Assembly: GCA_965227145.1 (NCBI GenBank) | Contig: OZ245730.1 | Coordinates: 744,001-808,000, forward strand | DNA: 64,000 nucleotides | Direction: 5' to 3' | Origin: JACKAQ01 sp965227145 | GTDB lineage: Bacteria; Calditrichota; Calditrichia; RBG-13-44-9; J075 | Shown here: piece by piece, positions 27,493 to 37,034 of the stretch | How the letters are laid out: the number at the start of each line of letters is the position of its first letter | How positions within the stretch are numbered: the first letter of the stretch is position 1 | Translations under genes and position numbers: made by a program | Notes under the pieces: generated by a model | Told to the model about the DNA's origin: nothing | What the model saw: the letters and a program-made list of their open reading frames with translations, nothing else | The model's database searches: none

Positions 27493-28926
27493 ATGATCAA
27501 ACTTAAGCCATTCAATGTGTTGCATTGGGTGTATTTTTTGCTCTCAACCGTAATCAGTTTGTATTTATTCAGCCAACCTGCGACAAATGTGCTGGCGGAT
27601 TGGCCCGGCGTTGTGCAGTTTGTGCGCTCCGCGTTGATGATGTTGGCGTTGTATCTGATGTTCCAAAAATTATTTGAAATGGAATTGCACACAAAAATAA
27701 TTTTGGGGATGATTCTCGGCGGATTTGCGGGATTTATTTACGGCAACGAAATTGTGGAAGTAAAGCCGGTGGGCACGGCGTTTATTCGTTTGATCCAAAT
27801 GATAGTTGTGCCGCTGGTGCTGGCATCGCTGATCAGCGGAACCGCCAGCCTCGGCGATATTAAAAAAATGAAGCGGATCGGCAGCAAAACGCTGGTGTAC
27901 TATCTTTGCTCCACGGCTGTGGCTATAACGATCGGGTTGATATTTGCCAATATTTTTCAGCCGGGCAGCGGCATGTCGCCGGATGTGCAGGCAAAATTGC
28001 TGGAAAGCTACGGCGGCGCCGCCGGTGAAAAAGTGGCTGCGGCACAGGGCAGCGTATCGATTGTTGATACATTTTTGAATATGATTCCCACAAATCCGGT
28101 GGATGCATTGGCTTCCGCCAGCATGCTGCAGGTGATCTTTTTTTCGATAATGACCGGCATCGCGCTGACCATTTTGCCGAAAGACAAAGCGCAGCCAGTG
28201 ATCAATTTTTTTGACGGATTGTTCGAAGCCATGATCAAAATTGTGGTGATCGTGATTGAAATTGCGCCGTACGGTGTGTTCGCACTCATCGCGGATGCCG
28301 TCGGCAGTTTCGGGCTGGAAATTCTGGCATCGCTGTTAAAATATACGCTGGTTACCGCCGTTGCATTGTTTGCAGTGTTGATGATTTATCCGTTTGTTGT
28401 AAAACTGTTCTCCGGAATGAGCCCCAGAATGTTTATGCGCGGTATTCGTCCGGCGCAACTGGTGGCGTTCAGCACCAGTTCCAGCGGCGCAACGCTGCCC
28501 GTTACGATGGAATGTACAGAAGATAATCTCGGTGTTTCCAAAGAAGTTGCCAGCTTTATTTTGCCGCTCGGCGCAACGGTAAACATGGACGGAACGGCGC
28601 TGTATCAGGGTGTGGCAACCATTTTTATTGCACAGGTTTACGGCATTCCGCTGGATTTGGGTGCACAATTGATGGTGGTGCTCACCGCCACGCTCGCGTC
28701 TATCGGCACGGCTGCCGCTCCGGGTGTCGGCATTTTGATGCTGGTAATTGTGTTGCAGCAAGTTGGCATTCCGCTGGAAGGCATCGCGCTGATTTTGGCG
28801 GTCGATCGATTGCTGGATATGCTCCGGACAGTCGTGAACATCACCAGCGATGCAACGGCATCGGTAATTGTTGCCGCAACTGAAGGGCAACTGCATGAGC
28901 CACCGAATGAAAGTATGGGGGTATAA
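27493..28926 (+). CDS. Dicarboxylate/amino-acid:cation symporter (DAACS family)
   Basis: The 477-aa membrane protein has an unusual N-terminal extension of about 65 residues with one or two extra helices before the normal GltP/DctA start (LHTKIILGMILGG). Hairpin 1 is STSSSGATLP, the NMDGT motif of TM7 is present, and hairpin 2 is SIGTAAAPG. TM8 has DRLLDMLRT with the aspartates and the arginine that select acidic amino acids in the aspartate transporter GltPh. Glutamate or aspartate is therefore the likely cargo, with sodium or protons as partner. The aminotransferase gene follows 47 bp downstream, which suggests uptake and use of acidic amino acids. GGAG lies 7 bp before the ATG. Confidence 0.92.
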   Translation: MIKLKPFNVLHWVYFLLSTVISLYLFSQPATNVLADWPGVVQFVRSALMMLALYLMFQKLFEMELHTKIILGMILGGFAGFIYGNEIVEVKPVGTAFIRLIQMIVVPLVLASLISGTASLGDIKKMKRIGSKTLVYYLCSTAVAITIGLIFANIFQPGSGMSPDVQAKLLESYGGAAGEKVAAAQGSVSIVDTFLNMIPTNPVDALASASMLQVIFFSIMTGIALTILPKDKAQPVINFFDGLFEAMIKIVVIVIEIAPYGVFALIADAVGSFGLEILASLLKYTLVTAVALFAVLMIYPFVVKLFSGMSPRMFMRGIRPAQLVAFSTSSSGATLPVTMECTEDNLGVSKEVASFILPLGATVNMDGTALYQGVATIFIAQVYGIPLDLGAQLMVVLTATLASIGTAAAPGVGILMLVIVLQQVGIPLEGIALILAVDRLLDMLRTVVNITSDATASVIVAATEGQLHEPPNESMGV

Positions 28927-28973
28927 ACTCATACAAAACAAATGGTTGTATCTTTAAAACAGGAGTTGGAATA

Positions 28974-30338
28974 ATGTCAGATAAAAATAAGGATCAGCCC
29001 CAGGTTAACAAAGCGCCAAGCTATTCAAATGATAAAAGTAATGGCAAACGCAATCAATCCCCGCAAATTTACCTGAACCTGAATGTTCGGGGATTGCCGC
29101 AATCCGCCACGCTGACCATCAATGAATTGAGTGCGTCGCTGATCAAAAACGGTAAAAAAGTATATAAATTGGGATTGGGACAATCGCCCTTTCCGGTGCC
29201 GGAGGAAGTTGTTGCGGCGCTGCAAGCACATGCCCGCGAAAAAGATTACCTGCCGGTAAAAGGATTGCCGGAGCTCCGGGCCGCTGTTGCCGGATTCCAT
29301 CAACGGAAGGAAGGCATCAATTTTAAAGCCGAAAACGTGCTGATTGGTCCGGGCTCCAAAGAGTTGATGTTTATTGTTCAACTCGTGTATTACGGCGATT
29401 TAGTGATACCGACACCCAGTTGGGTATCGTACGCGCCTCAGGCGCAGATTATCGGGCGGCACATTCGCTGGGTGCCCACCCGGTTGACCAATAGCCTGAA
29501 CCTCATGCCGGAAGATTTGGAAAAATTGTGCGAACCCGATCCCGATCGCCCGAGAATTGTTATCCTCAATTATCCCAATAATCCCAGTGGCAGCACTTAC
29601 ACGACGGATGAATTGAAAGCAATTGCCAAAATTGCCCGCAAATATCGTATCATTTTAATTTCCGATGAAATTTATGGCGAAATGCACCACAAAGGACAGC
29701 ATGTTTCCATCGCGCGATTTTATCCGGAAGGCACAATCATCAGCAGCGGATTGAGCAAATGGTGCGGCGCCGGCGGTTGGCGATTGGGCACTTTTACTTT
29801 CCCGGAATCCTTGAATTGGCTGCGCGATGCCATGTCTGTGGTTGCCAGCGAAACCTTTACGGCAACATCTGCGCCGATCCAATATGCCGCCGTACAGGCG
29901 TTCAACGGCAGTGAAAAAATTGAAATGTATCTGGCGCGATCCCGGAAATTGCTCAGTGCGTTGGGACGCTATCTCGCCCGTCGTCTTCAAAAAGCCGGCG
30001 TTGCGTTGCCCGAGCCGAAAGGCGGGTTTTATTTATACGCCAATTTTAACACCTTTCGGGAAGCGCTCAATCGCCGGGGAATTTTCACCAGCGACGAGCT
30101 TTGCCACCAATTACTCAATGATACCGGCGTAGCCATTTTGCCGGGCAGCGTATTTGGCAGCCAGCCGGAAACGTTGACCGCACGGTTGGCTTATGTGGAT
30201 TTTGATGGTGAAAAAGCGTTGGCAGGTGTTGCAGCACTGCCACCTGCCAAAGGTATCGATGTGGAATTTTTGCGGGAATACTGCCCGAAAGTTGTTACCG
30301 CAATCGACCTGATTTGCGATTGGCTGGCAACAAAATAA
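28974..30338 (+). CDS. Class I/II PLP-dependent aminotransferase
   Basis: The 454-aa fold-type I enzyme has the Schiff-base lysine K262 in SGLSKWCGAGGWRLG, the PLP-ring aspartate and tyrosine in SDEIYGEM, the LNYPNNPSGSTY substrate segment and the arginine near the end that binds the substrate carboxylate. The N-terminal 35 residues are polar and extra to the family. Exact amino donor is unknown; aspartate or an aromatic amino acid is possible. It sits in an operon with the acidic amino-acid symporter. AGGAG lies 9 bp before the ATG. It ends back to back with the Spy-like gene on the other strand with no gap. Confidence 0.92.
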   Translation: MSDKNKDQPQVNKAPSYSNDKSNGKRNQSPQIYLNLNVRGLPQSATLTINELSASLIKNGKKVYKLGLGQSPFPVPEEVVAALQAHAREKDYLPVKGLPELRAAVAGFHQRKEGINFKAENVLIGPGSKELMFIVQLVYYGDLVIPTPSWVSYAPQAQIIGRHIRWVPTRLTNSLNLMPEDLEKLCEPDPDRPRIVILNYPNNPSGSTYTTDELKAIAKIARKYRIILISDEIYGEMHHKGQHVSIARFYPEGTIISSGLSKWCGAGGWRLGTFTFPESLNWLRDAMSVVASETFTATSAPIQYAAVQAFNGSEKIEMYLARSRKLLSALGRYLARRLQKAGVALPEPKGGFYLYANFNTFREALNRRGIFTSDELCHQLLNDTGVAILPGSVFGSQPETLTARLAYVDFDGEKALAGVAALPPAKGIDVEFLREYCPKVVTAIDLICDWLATK

Positions 30339-30971
30339 TCACTTTTGATCACGAAACGGGCGTTGGGCGCGACGTTCGTTTCGTTGCGCCTCATTCAATT
30401 TTTTGAATGTTGCCTGCTGTTCAGCCGTAAGGTGTTTGGCGATTGCTTCATCTTGCTTTGTCATCAGTGCTCTCATTTTTTCCCGGTCATCCCGGCTCGG
30501 GCGTTGCCCCGGCTGACGCATCGAGCGTATTTTTTCACCGTATTCTGCAATAACCGGTTGGATTTTGGCGACTTGCTCCTCCGTTAATGCCAGCTCTTTT
30601 TTGAGCATTTCCAGTCGCTCTTCGCCAAATCCACCGCGCGGCGCACGTTGCCCAAGTTGCTGTTTTTCCATTACTTCTGCGAATGTCACTTTTTGCTCAT
30701 CCGTAAGAATATTTTGGATTTGAAGCTGTTCCTGATCCCGCAAATCTGCCTCGGCTTTTTGCAGTGCCTCCGGATTATTTTTGTTTTCTTCCCGCAATTG
30801 TTTCATTTGCTGCCGGCTGTTTTCCAAAATTTTTTGAATGGATTCTGTCTGTACCTCGCTCAAATTGAGCTGCTTTTTCAACATCTCTATTCTGCCCGAC
30901 GGCGATTGTGCCGAAATGTGTGAAACCGTAAGCAGCAGAGCTGCCGCCAACATAATTAAAAAATACCGCAT
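30339..30971 (-). CDS. Spy/CpxP-like periplasmic protein with LTxxQ-type motifs
   Basis: The 210-aa protein has a signal peptide (cleavage near ISAQ) and is then almost wholly helical, charged and rich in glutamine, glutamate and arginine. Two related halves each hold an LNLSEVQ or LALTEEQ motif followed by LTDEQ or LTAEQQ, the LTxxQ signature of Spy, CpxP and related metal-sensing or chaperone proteins. A role in envelope stress protection is likely. No cpx-type kinase pair lies next to it. GGAG is 7 bp before the ATG. Confidence 0.8.
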   Translation of the reverse strand: MRYFLIMLAAALLLTVSHISAQSPSGRIEMLKKQLNLSEVQTESIQKILENSRQQMKQLREENKNNPEALQKAEADLRDQEQLQIQNILTDEQKVTFAEVMEKQQLGQRAPRGGFGEERLEMLKKELALTEEQVAKIQPVIAEYGEKIRSMRQPGQRPSRDDREKMRALMTKQDEAIAKHLTAEQQATFKKLNEAQRNERRAQRPFRDQK

Positions 30972-31090
30972 AATTTTTTCTCCGAAATATAGTGTTTTTT
31001 ACAACTTAATTGTCCACAAGCTGTCCTGTTTTCAGGTGCTTCGAATATTAGACACGGTATTTTCTGCAATCTTTCAAAAATTTTGGTGGA

Positions 31091-31121
31091 AATAAAAAAG
31101 GGAACGTTGACCGTTCCCTTT
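31091..31121 (-). terminator. Terminator after the phosphohexomutase gene
   Basis: On the minus strand a perfect 10-bp stem (AAAGGGAACG with CGTTCCCTTT, 5-base loop) runs into TTTTTTATTT, 28 bp after the stop codon. Confidence 0.88.
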
Positions 31122-31148
31122 GGTGAAAATCTGATGTCGCAATGGTTA

Positions 31149-32507
31149 TCAGTGCGGTTTCAGTGCGCTGATTTCTTCCTTTATTTCCTGCAAAATGCTC
31201 CACGCGATGTCCGGTGTGCGGGCTTCAACAATGGCGCGCATAATCGGTTCGGTGTTCGATTTCCGCAGGTGAATCCAGCAATCCGGGCGGTCGATGCGCA
31301 ATCCGTCCATAAAATTTAGCGTGTCCGAACTGTATTTGCTGCTGAAATGTTCGATCACATGATCGGGATTGACATCGCCCAGCGGTGTTTTGTCTTTCAG
31401 AATGTAATATTGCGGCAGCGTTTGCTTCAGGTCTGTGATGGATTTTCCCCATTCGGCAAGGTGCTGCAGGGTTAGCGCAACGGCAACCGGTGCGTCTCTG
31501 CCCAAATGGATATCCGGCAAAATGATGCCGCCGTTTCCTTCGCCGCCGATGACGGCGTCCACATCGCGCATTTTATCGGCAACGTTAATTTCGCCGACTT
31601 TGGTTTTGGTGAGCTGGCAATTGTAATATTGGGCAATGTCGTCCACTGCGCGTGAAGTGGAAAGGTTGATGACCACATGCCCGAGTTTTTTGCTTAAAAT
31701 AAATTTCACCGCCAATGCCAGGGTGTATTCTTCGCCCATCGGGTGACCGTCGTTGCCGATGAGTGCGCAACGATCCACGTCCGGATCGACGGCAACACCC
31801 AAATCTGCGCCGCTGTCTTTTACGGCCTGGCATAAATCGCCCAAATTTTGGGGAACAGGTTCCGGTGTGTGGGCAAAAACGCCGGTTGGTTCCAGATTCA
31901 GCCCAACGACTTCGCAACCGAGATCTTCCAGCAATTTGGGAATAATCGCGCCGCCGGCACCGTTGACGCAATCCAGCGCTACTTTAAATTTGCGGCTGCG
32001 GATCAAATCGATGTCAATATATGGCAGGTTGTAAATTTTTCGCAGATGCTCGTTGATAGCATCGGGATAGCTTTCTTCATGACCGAGCACGTTCCAGCTG
32101 ACGTATTCGGTTACGCCTCTGTCTGCCCGTTCGAACAATTCCTTGATCTGGTTTTCGGGGAGAAACAGCCCGTCTTCACCGATGAATTTTAACCCGTTCC
32201 ATTGAATTGGGTTGTGGCTTGCGGTAATGGCGATGCCGCCGGCAGCCTTGAGATGCTCGACCGCAATTTGCACCGTGGGTGTTGGTGTGATGCCGATATC
32301 GATCACCTGGCAACCGCTGGCCATCAAAACAGATTTTACAATCGGACGAACAAATGCCTGGCTAACGCGCGGATCTCCACCCACGACTACTTTTTTATCG
32401 CTCAACATTTGGGCGAACGCATGCACATATTTGGTAATAATTTCTGGCGTCAGGCTGTCTCCCACAATGCCACGAACGCCGGAAACACTGGTCATCAAAC
32501 TTTTCAA
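31149..32507 (-). CDS. glmM: Phosphohexomutase, probably phosphoglucosamine mutase
   Basis: The 452-aa enzyme of the alpha-D-phosphohexomutase family has the phosphoserine loop TASHNP (S97), the metal loop DPDVDR, the sugar loop GGEGNGG and the phosphate-binding RKSNTEPIMR near the end, in that order. It should interconvert hexose-6-phosphate and hexose-1-phosphate for cell-envelope precursors. The sugar loop reads GEGNGG where GlmM and PMM/PGM enzymes have GE(Q/N/S)SGH-like residues, so phosphomannomutase activity cannot be excluded. The TTG start at 32507 was chosen because GGAGG lies 9 bp before it; the ATG at 32495 is too far from that site. Confidence 0.85.
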   Translation of the reverse strand: MKSLMTSVSGVRGIVGDSLTPEIITKYVHAFAQMLSDKKVVVGGDPRVSQAFVRPIVKSVLMASGCQVIDIGITPTPTVQIAVEHLKAAGGIAITASHNPIQWNGLKFIGEDGLFLPENQIKELFERADRGVTEYVSWNVLGHEESYPDAINEHLRKIYNLPYIDIDLIRSRKFKVALDCVNGAGGAIIPKLLEDLGCEVVGLNLEPTGVFAHTPEPVPQNLGDLCQAVKDSGADLGVAVDPDVDRCALIGNDGHPMGEEYTLALAVKFILSKKLGHVVINLSTSRAVDDIAQYYNCQLTKTKVGEINVADKMRDVDAVIGGEGNGGIILPDIHLGRDAPVAVALTLQHLAEWGKSITDLKQTLPQYYILKDKTPLGDVNPDHVIEHFSSKYSSDTLNFMDGLRIDRPDCWIHLRKSNTEPIMRAIVEARTPDIAWSILQEIKEEISALKPH

Positions 32508-32651
32508 CCTAAAATACCTCCGGGGCTAAAAGGGTTATCATTTTATTATCATAAAAATATAATATGCATATTATCGGCAACAAAGCATGGACTTAATTCA
32601 CAAATTCGGATTTTACGGTTGTAAGCGATTGGTGAGGGCAGGGGAGTGGAT

Positions 32652-32683
32652 AAAAAAAAGGGAACGCGTTTGCGTCCCCTTTT
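32652..32683 (-). terminator. Terminator after the sigma factor gene
   Basis: On the minus strand a 12-bp stem with one mismatch (AAAAGGGGACGC with GCGTTCCCTTTT) and short loop is followed by a T run. It lies 27 bp after the stop codon. Confidence 0.85.
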
Positions 32684-32709
32684 GAGAAAGCGGTAATCAA
32701 ATTTCCGTA

Positions 32710-33564
32710 TTAGAGGAACAGCCGTAAATTTTGGGAGCGGGACTGATGCCGCAACCGAATCAATGCACGTTCCTTAATTTGACGAACCCGTTCGCGGGTT
32801 AATTTGAGGCGTTCGCCAATTTCTTCGAGCGTGTACGGGCGCTCATAATCGACACCAAAATACATTTTGATGATTTTCTCTTCCCTGGACGTCAGCGACT
32901 TCAGCACCCTGCGAATTTCCTGTCGCAGCGAATCGGTGATCAAATCGCCATCCGGCGTTTTGCTATCCGGATTCCGGATAATCTCCTTCATCGTTCCTTC
33001 CTCTGAACGATTGATCGGCTGATCCAGCGATACATGAAACGCACTGCTGGTCATTGCTTCGGAGATATCTGGGACTGATATGTCTAATTCCTGAGAGATT
33101 TCTTCGTAGGAGGGATCCCGGTTGAACTCCTGTTCAAGGGTTCGAACCAGTTGATTCACTTTGCTGATCAAACCAACCCGGTTAAGGGGGAGTCGAACGA
33201 CTCTGGAATGTTCAGCTAACGCTTTCAAAATGGATTGTCGAATCCACCAGACTGCGTACGAAATAAATTTGAATCCGCGTGTTTCATCAAACCGTTTTGC
33301 AGCTTTGATCAAGCCGAGGTTGCCCTCATTGATCAGATCGGTTAGCGGTAAACCCTGGTTTTGATACTCTTTAGCAACTTTCACAACAAACCGGAGGTTT
33401 GCGCGAATGAGATGATGCAGTGCTTCCTGATCGCCTTGTTTAATACGCTGAGTGAGTTCGATCTCTTCAGCGGGGACGAGCAGCGGTATCTGACTGATCT
33501 CATCTAAATATTTTTCCAGGGAAAAACGGGGGTTGGAACGAATGCCACGTAGCTCCAGACTCAT
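32710..33564 (-). CDS. rpoD: Primary-type sigma-70 factor (short RpoD/SigA)
   Basis: The 284-aa protein has region 1.2 (SLEKYLDEISQIPLL), region 2 with LRFVVKVAKEYQNQGL and RFDETRGFKFISYAVWWIRQ, region 3 and region 4 with the RERVRQIKERAL helix-turn-helix. It lacks region 1.1, as in Bacteroidota and relatives whose housekeeping sigma factor is near 285 residues. The ATG at 33564 with GGAGAGG about 7 bp upstream was preferred to the start at 33612. It could be the main sigma factor or a close group 2 member. Its N terminus and length favour the housekeeping role. Confidence 0.93.
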   Translation of the reverse strand: MSLELRGIRSNPRFSLEKYLDEISQIPLLVPAEEIELTQRIKQGDQEALHHLIRANLRFVVKVAKEYQNQGLPLTDLINEGNLGLIKAAKRFDETRGFKFISYAVWWIRQSILKALAEHSRVVRLPLNRVGLISKVNQLVRTLEQEFNRDPSYEEISQELDISVPDISEAMTSSAFHVSLDQPINRSEEGTMKEIIRNPDSKTPDGDLITDSLRQEIRRVLKSLTSREEKIIKMYFGVDYERPYTLEEIGERLKLTRERVRQIKERALIRLRHQSRSQNLRLFL

Positions 33565-33826
33565 GCAAGGCCTCTCCACGTTTTGGGTTAAACTTAGAAA
33601 AAGCAATATCATAGATCAAGCGGTGGGAAGAAATATAATACACGCTTTTGCTCTTGTCAAAGAAAAAATCGGCAGTGTGTAAAAAAATTTCACACTTCTG
33701 TTGCAAACGCAGAATTTCACAGAATGTATAATTGACCGGCAAAATATCACATGCAGGAAGAATTATTAAATAAACATTTGATTTACTGTTCAGCGAAAAC
33801 TAAATTTGTTGGCTAAAAATAATCAA

Positions 33827-33898
33827 GCCCCCGTAGCTCAGTGGATAGAGCACTGGCCTCCGGAGCCAGGTGCGTAAGTTCGATTCTTACCGGGGGTA
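33827..33898 (+). tRNA. tRNA-Arg, anticodon CCG
   Basis: The 72-nt cloverleaf has a 7-bp acceptor (GCCCCCG with CGGGGGT, first pair G-U), a D arm GCTC/GAGC, an anticodon arm CTGGC/GCCAG with loop CTCCGGA, and a T arm GTAAG/CTTAC with loop TTCGATT. The anticodon CCG reads the arginine codon CGG. The CCA end is not encoded. A strong terminator follows at once. Confidence 0.97.
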
Positions 33899-33903
33899 CA
33901 AAT

Positions 33904-33949
33904 AAAAGGCTGTTTGAATATTTCGAATTCAAACAGCCTTTTTTGTTTT
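33904..33949 (+). terminator. Strong terminator after tRNA-Arg
   Basis: AAGGCTGTTTGAAT pairs perfectly with ATTCAAACAGCCTT around a short loop and is flanked by A and T runs on both sides, so it can also stop transcription coming from the convergent sigma-54 activator gene. Confidence 0.93.
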
Positions 33950-33997
33950 ATCAAATCGTTTTGAAATCGAGTGGCGATCAACTGCCCAGATTAAAAC

Positions 33998-34999
33998 TCA
34001 GTTTTCAATACCATGTTTTTTCAGTTTGTAGCGAAATTTTTCCCGGGAGATGTGCAGCAGTTTGGCGGCTTTCGCTTTGTTCCCTTCGGAAGTTTCCAGC
34101 GCTTTTTCGAGAACGGTTTTTTCCAGTTCGTCCAGCGGAATGCCCTGCGGGGGAAAATTGATCTCGATTTTTTGACTGCCGCGAATATTGACCGGGTAAT
34201 TTTTAACGATGTGCCCCTCACCCAATTTTAAATCTTCGTAAGAAATAAGCTCGGAATTGCTGAGCAACACCACCCGTTCTATTGTATTTTTTAACTCTCG
34301 AACATTTCCCGGCCACGGATAGCTGAGTAGCAAATCTTTTGCTGCGCTCGAAAATCCGCGAATTTTTCGGTGATGCTCCGACGCAAACTGGTACAAATAA
34401 TATCCTGCCAATAGCAAAATGTCCTGGCTGCGTTCCCGCAGCGGCGGTACCCGGATGGAGATCACGTTCAGGCGATAATACAAATCTTCCCGGAATTTGC
34501 CCTGCTGAACCAACTGCACCAGATCGCGGTTGGTGGCGGCGATAATCCGCATTTTCAGATCGATATTGCGGATACCGCCAACCCGCCGGAAGGCTTTTTC
34601 ATCCAGCACTTTGAGCAGCTTCGATTGCAACCCGATGTTCATATCCCCAATTTCATCGAGAAAAAACGTTCCGCCGTCTGCCAATTCCAGCAACCCTTTT
34701 TTTGTTTTTCGCGCATCAGTAAATGCGCCGGCTTCGTAACCGAACAATTCGGTTTCCAGCAGCGATTCCGGCAGCGCTGTGCAGTTAATTTCCACAAACG
34801 GTTTTGTGGCCTGCTGGCTGGCATTGTGGATTGCCCTGGCGATCAGCTCCTTGCCGGTTCCGCTTTCACCCAAAATCAGCACCGTAACGGTCGAGCTGTG
34901 TACAACTCTTTTGATGTCCTCATACAACTTTTTCATTTGGGGACTTTTGCCAATGAGGTTGTAAAAATTGATGATCTGATCGCCGGGGGAAATGCTCAT
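33998..34999 (-). CDS. Sigma-54-dependent transcriptional activator without receiver domain
   Basis: The 333-aa AAA+ enhancer-binding protein has Walker A GESGTGK (44-50), a GAFTDA loop (91-96) in place of the usual GAFTGA, Walker B FFLDEIGD (112-119) and an arginine-finger region in FREDLYYRLN. A Fis-type helix-turn-helix lies at about 290-333 (NKAKAAKLLHISREKFRYKL). Only about 12 residues precede the AAA+ domain, so there is no sensory domain; such proteins are controlled by a partner or by their amount, as with PspF. It may drive the candidate sigma-54 promoter at 11833. The GAFTDA variant is found in other activators and does not argue against function. Confidence 0.92.
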   Translation of the reverse strand: MSISPGDQIINFYNLIGKSPQMKKLYEDIKRVVHSSTVTVLILGESGTGKELIARAIHNASQQATKPFVEINCTALPESLLETELFGYEAGAFTDARKTKKGLLELADGGTFFLDEIGDMNIGLQSKLLKVLDEKAFRRVGGIRNIDLKMRIIAATNRDLVQLVQQGKFREDLYYRLNVISIRVPPLRERSQDILLLAGYYLYQFASEHHRKIRGFSSAAKDLLLSYPWPGNVRELKNTIERVVLLSNSELISYEDLKLGEGHIVKNYPVNIRGSQKIEINFPPQGIPLDELEKTVLEKALETSEGNKAKAAKLLHISREKFRYKLKKHGIEN

Positions 35000-35131
35000 T
35001 TTTTGTTAACCTGATTTCTGTTCATTCAAGTTCAAGGGTTCCCATTAATTATCGGATTCCCCGCAAATTTCTTGAAGTGAACAACACATCATGCGGTTTT
35101 CATTTAACGATTTTCCCGGCGCAGATTCTCA

Positions 35132-35968
35132 TCATTCGATGAAAATGGTAACGCAATCCTGATGTTCTGCAGATGCAGGCGATGGCGCCGGTTTCGCTTC
35201 AGTATTGGACAGATTTGCCCGTAGTCGATCAAAAAATTGTGCTGCCAACGGATGCTGTGATTGCATTGAAATGCGTCCTTCTGCCGAGTATAAATTACGC
35301 AATAGTGCGATTTCTTGAATATATTTTCCGGCGTTGCGCGATAAGCTGCTGCCCCGGCTGTCAAACAGCTCGCTGTTGGCGATGCGAATCCAGGTGCCGC
35401 TGCTGTCTGCAAAAAACGTCGCGGGAATGGTGAAGGTTTGCCCCGGAAACGTTTTTTTGTTCCCAGCACGATCCACTGCCGTAAAGCTGAAGGAATAGTT
35501 GTGCCCCGGAACCAGCAATTCGCCAGCGTTGCCTTTGCCTTCCCACGGGATATTTGCGGGGGGATCACCCTCGCCGCTAACGGTATAAAATACATCGCCG
35601 TTGCTCCGGAAAATGTGCACTTCCCAATACTTCAGGTCGCTGAAATTGGCGTGAAATACCTTCACCGGCTGCGGCCGGATGTTCGCGAAAGCGGGCGAAA
35701 TCAGTTTGAAAACGAACGAATCCCACTGATTTTCACTGATCGATTGCCCGGCGACACCCACCGCTGCCCAAGAGATTTTTTCGGGAATTTGAATGAGTTT
35801 CGAAAAATCCGTTTGCAGAACTACCGGCAGTTTTTCTTCTTTTAGCTCTGCGGAAAAGGTGGCTTTTACCACAACTTCGTCCAGCGAACCGGATTTTTCT
35901 TCGGAATTCTGTCCGAACATGCCCGTTGTTGCAAACAAAATGACGGAAGCAATCATCACTAATTTCAT
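35132..35968 (-). CDS. Secreted protein of unknown function at the end of the TonB/ExbBD operon
   Basis: I do not recognise a family with confidence. The 278-aa product has a signal peptide (cleavage near GMFGQ). A block (SDLKYWEVHIFRSNGDVFYT to NIPWEGKGNAGELLVPGHNY) reads like a FlgD-type Ig fold: such domains describe a W-G-x-N-G element and then YSFSFTAVDRAGN. This pattern is common in outer-membrane-associated proteins of TolPal and gliding clusters, and it often precedes an OmpA domain, which is absent here. The C-terminal 60 residues are low in structure. It lies 22 bp downstream of the TonB-like gene in the same direction, so a periplasmic partner of that machine is likely. Confidence 0.65.
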   Translation of the reverse strand: MKLVMIASVILFATTGMFGQNSEEKSGSLDEVVVKATFSAELKEEKLPVVLQTDFSKLIQIPEKISWAAVGVAGQSISENQWDSFVFKLISPAFANIRPQPVKVFHANFSDLKYWEVHIFRSNGDVFYTVSGEGDPPANIPWEGKGNAGELLVPGHNYSFSFTAVDRAGNKKTFPGQTFTIPATFFADSSGTWIRIANSELFDSRGSSLSRNAGKYIQEIALLRNLYSAEGRISMQSQHPLAAQFFDRLRANLSNTEAKPAPSPASAEHQDCVTIFIE

Positions 35969-35990
35969 TTGTTTTCCTTTTCTTTTAGCG

Positions 35991-37025
35991 TCAAATGACG
36001 AATTGGAACGTTATTACACCGGATTGATCGAGGCGAATGCCGCTGTTTTCGAGCGCGGCAAATTGCCACTGTTTTAGCGCTTCGATCACCAGACGATCCC
36101 ACTCACCCGATCCGCTGGTGCGAACCACCACTACATTTTCCCGGACGACGCCGTTTTCCATTACCGTAAAGCGGAGCGCGACAGTTGCGCTAACGCCCTG
36201 TCGTTTTGCCCATTCCGGGAACGGCGGGATAATTTTATTGATGATTTTCCGGTTGGCCAGCGCGCCCGTGATAACCGTGCCCGGCTGATCCGGTTTCAAC
36301 GCATCGGGATTCAAATCCTTTTGCTTCGGTTTGCTATCAATTTTGATGCTCCCACTGTTTGTGGCGTTCGATTTTCCGGTGCCTGCGCCGAGCTGAATTT
36401 GCGGCGTTTTGGGACCGTCAAACGCGATACCCGCTGTTACCGGCGCTGTTGAGGCGAGCAGGTTCTGGTTGTCACCCAGACTGATCGGTGCGGGGCGGGC
36501 AATTTTTTCGTCATCACGAATGCCTTTTGCCGGGGAAATCTTGATCAGATCCACCGGTTTTGCGATGGCGTTTGCCACCGGTTGCACCTTTTCAATATTA
36601 ATCGGTGCCTGCTTCCGCTTCCGGTCCAGAAAAATTTTATCCGAACCGGCAGCCGCAACAGATGTGCCGGTTTCCGGCTGCGGCAGCTCGTTGGTTTCCG
36701 GCAAAACGGCGGCTGTCTGCACGATTTTCTTCACCGGCGCCGGTTGGATTTCCGGTGTTTCTGCCGGCAATTCTTCGGTCATATCGATAAACGTGATTTC
36801 CCGGATCGGCGGCGTTTCCGTTTCGCTCAGATCGGCCAGCGCGAAATACGCCACGACAAAAAGGATGTGGATCGTTACGGAAAAAAGCATCGCGCCGGCA
36901 GAGCGGAAATTATCGCTACTAAAAAATACGCCGGTTTTCCGGACAGCGCTGCGCCGGAACTCCGTCACCGTGAAACGAGTTGTTAAATTTTCGAATATCG
37001 TGATTTGCGGGTTTTGTTTTTTCAT
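35991..37025 (-). CDS. TonB-like energy transducer
   Basis: The 344-aa protein has a cytoplasmic N terminus of about 42 residues, one membrane helix (43-64), a long Pro/Ala/Glu/Lys-rich periplasmic stretch and a C-terminal TonB-type domain (about 250-344) with IPPFPEWAKRQGVSATVALR and the IEALKQWQFA motif. It resembles the AgmX/PglI C-terminal group as well as TonB. It should carry energy from the ExbB/ExbD motor encoded next to it to outer-membrane partners. The cytoplasmic extension is longer than in E. coli TonB. The receptor at 60560-62545 might be one client, but the barrel and giant protein of its own operon are closer candidates. Confidence 0.85.
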   Translation of the reverse strand: MKKQNPQITIFENLTTRFTVTEFRRSAVRKTGVFFSSDNFRSAGAMLFSVTIHILFVVAYFALADLSETETPPIREITFIDMTEELPAETPEIQPAPVKKIVQTAAVLPETNELPQPETGTSVAAAGSDKIFLDRKRKQAPINIEKVQPVANAIAKPVDLIKISPAKGIRDDEKIARPAPISLGDNQNLLASTAPVTAGIAFDGPKTPQIQLGAGTGKSNATNSGSIKIDSKPKQKDLNPDALKPDQPGTVITGALANRKIINKIIPPFPEWAKRQGVSATVALRFTVMENGVVRENVVVVRTSGSGEWDRLVIEALKQWQFAALENSGIRLDQSGVITFQFVI

Positions 37026-37034
37026 GGCTCCCTC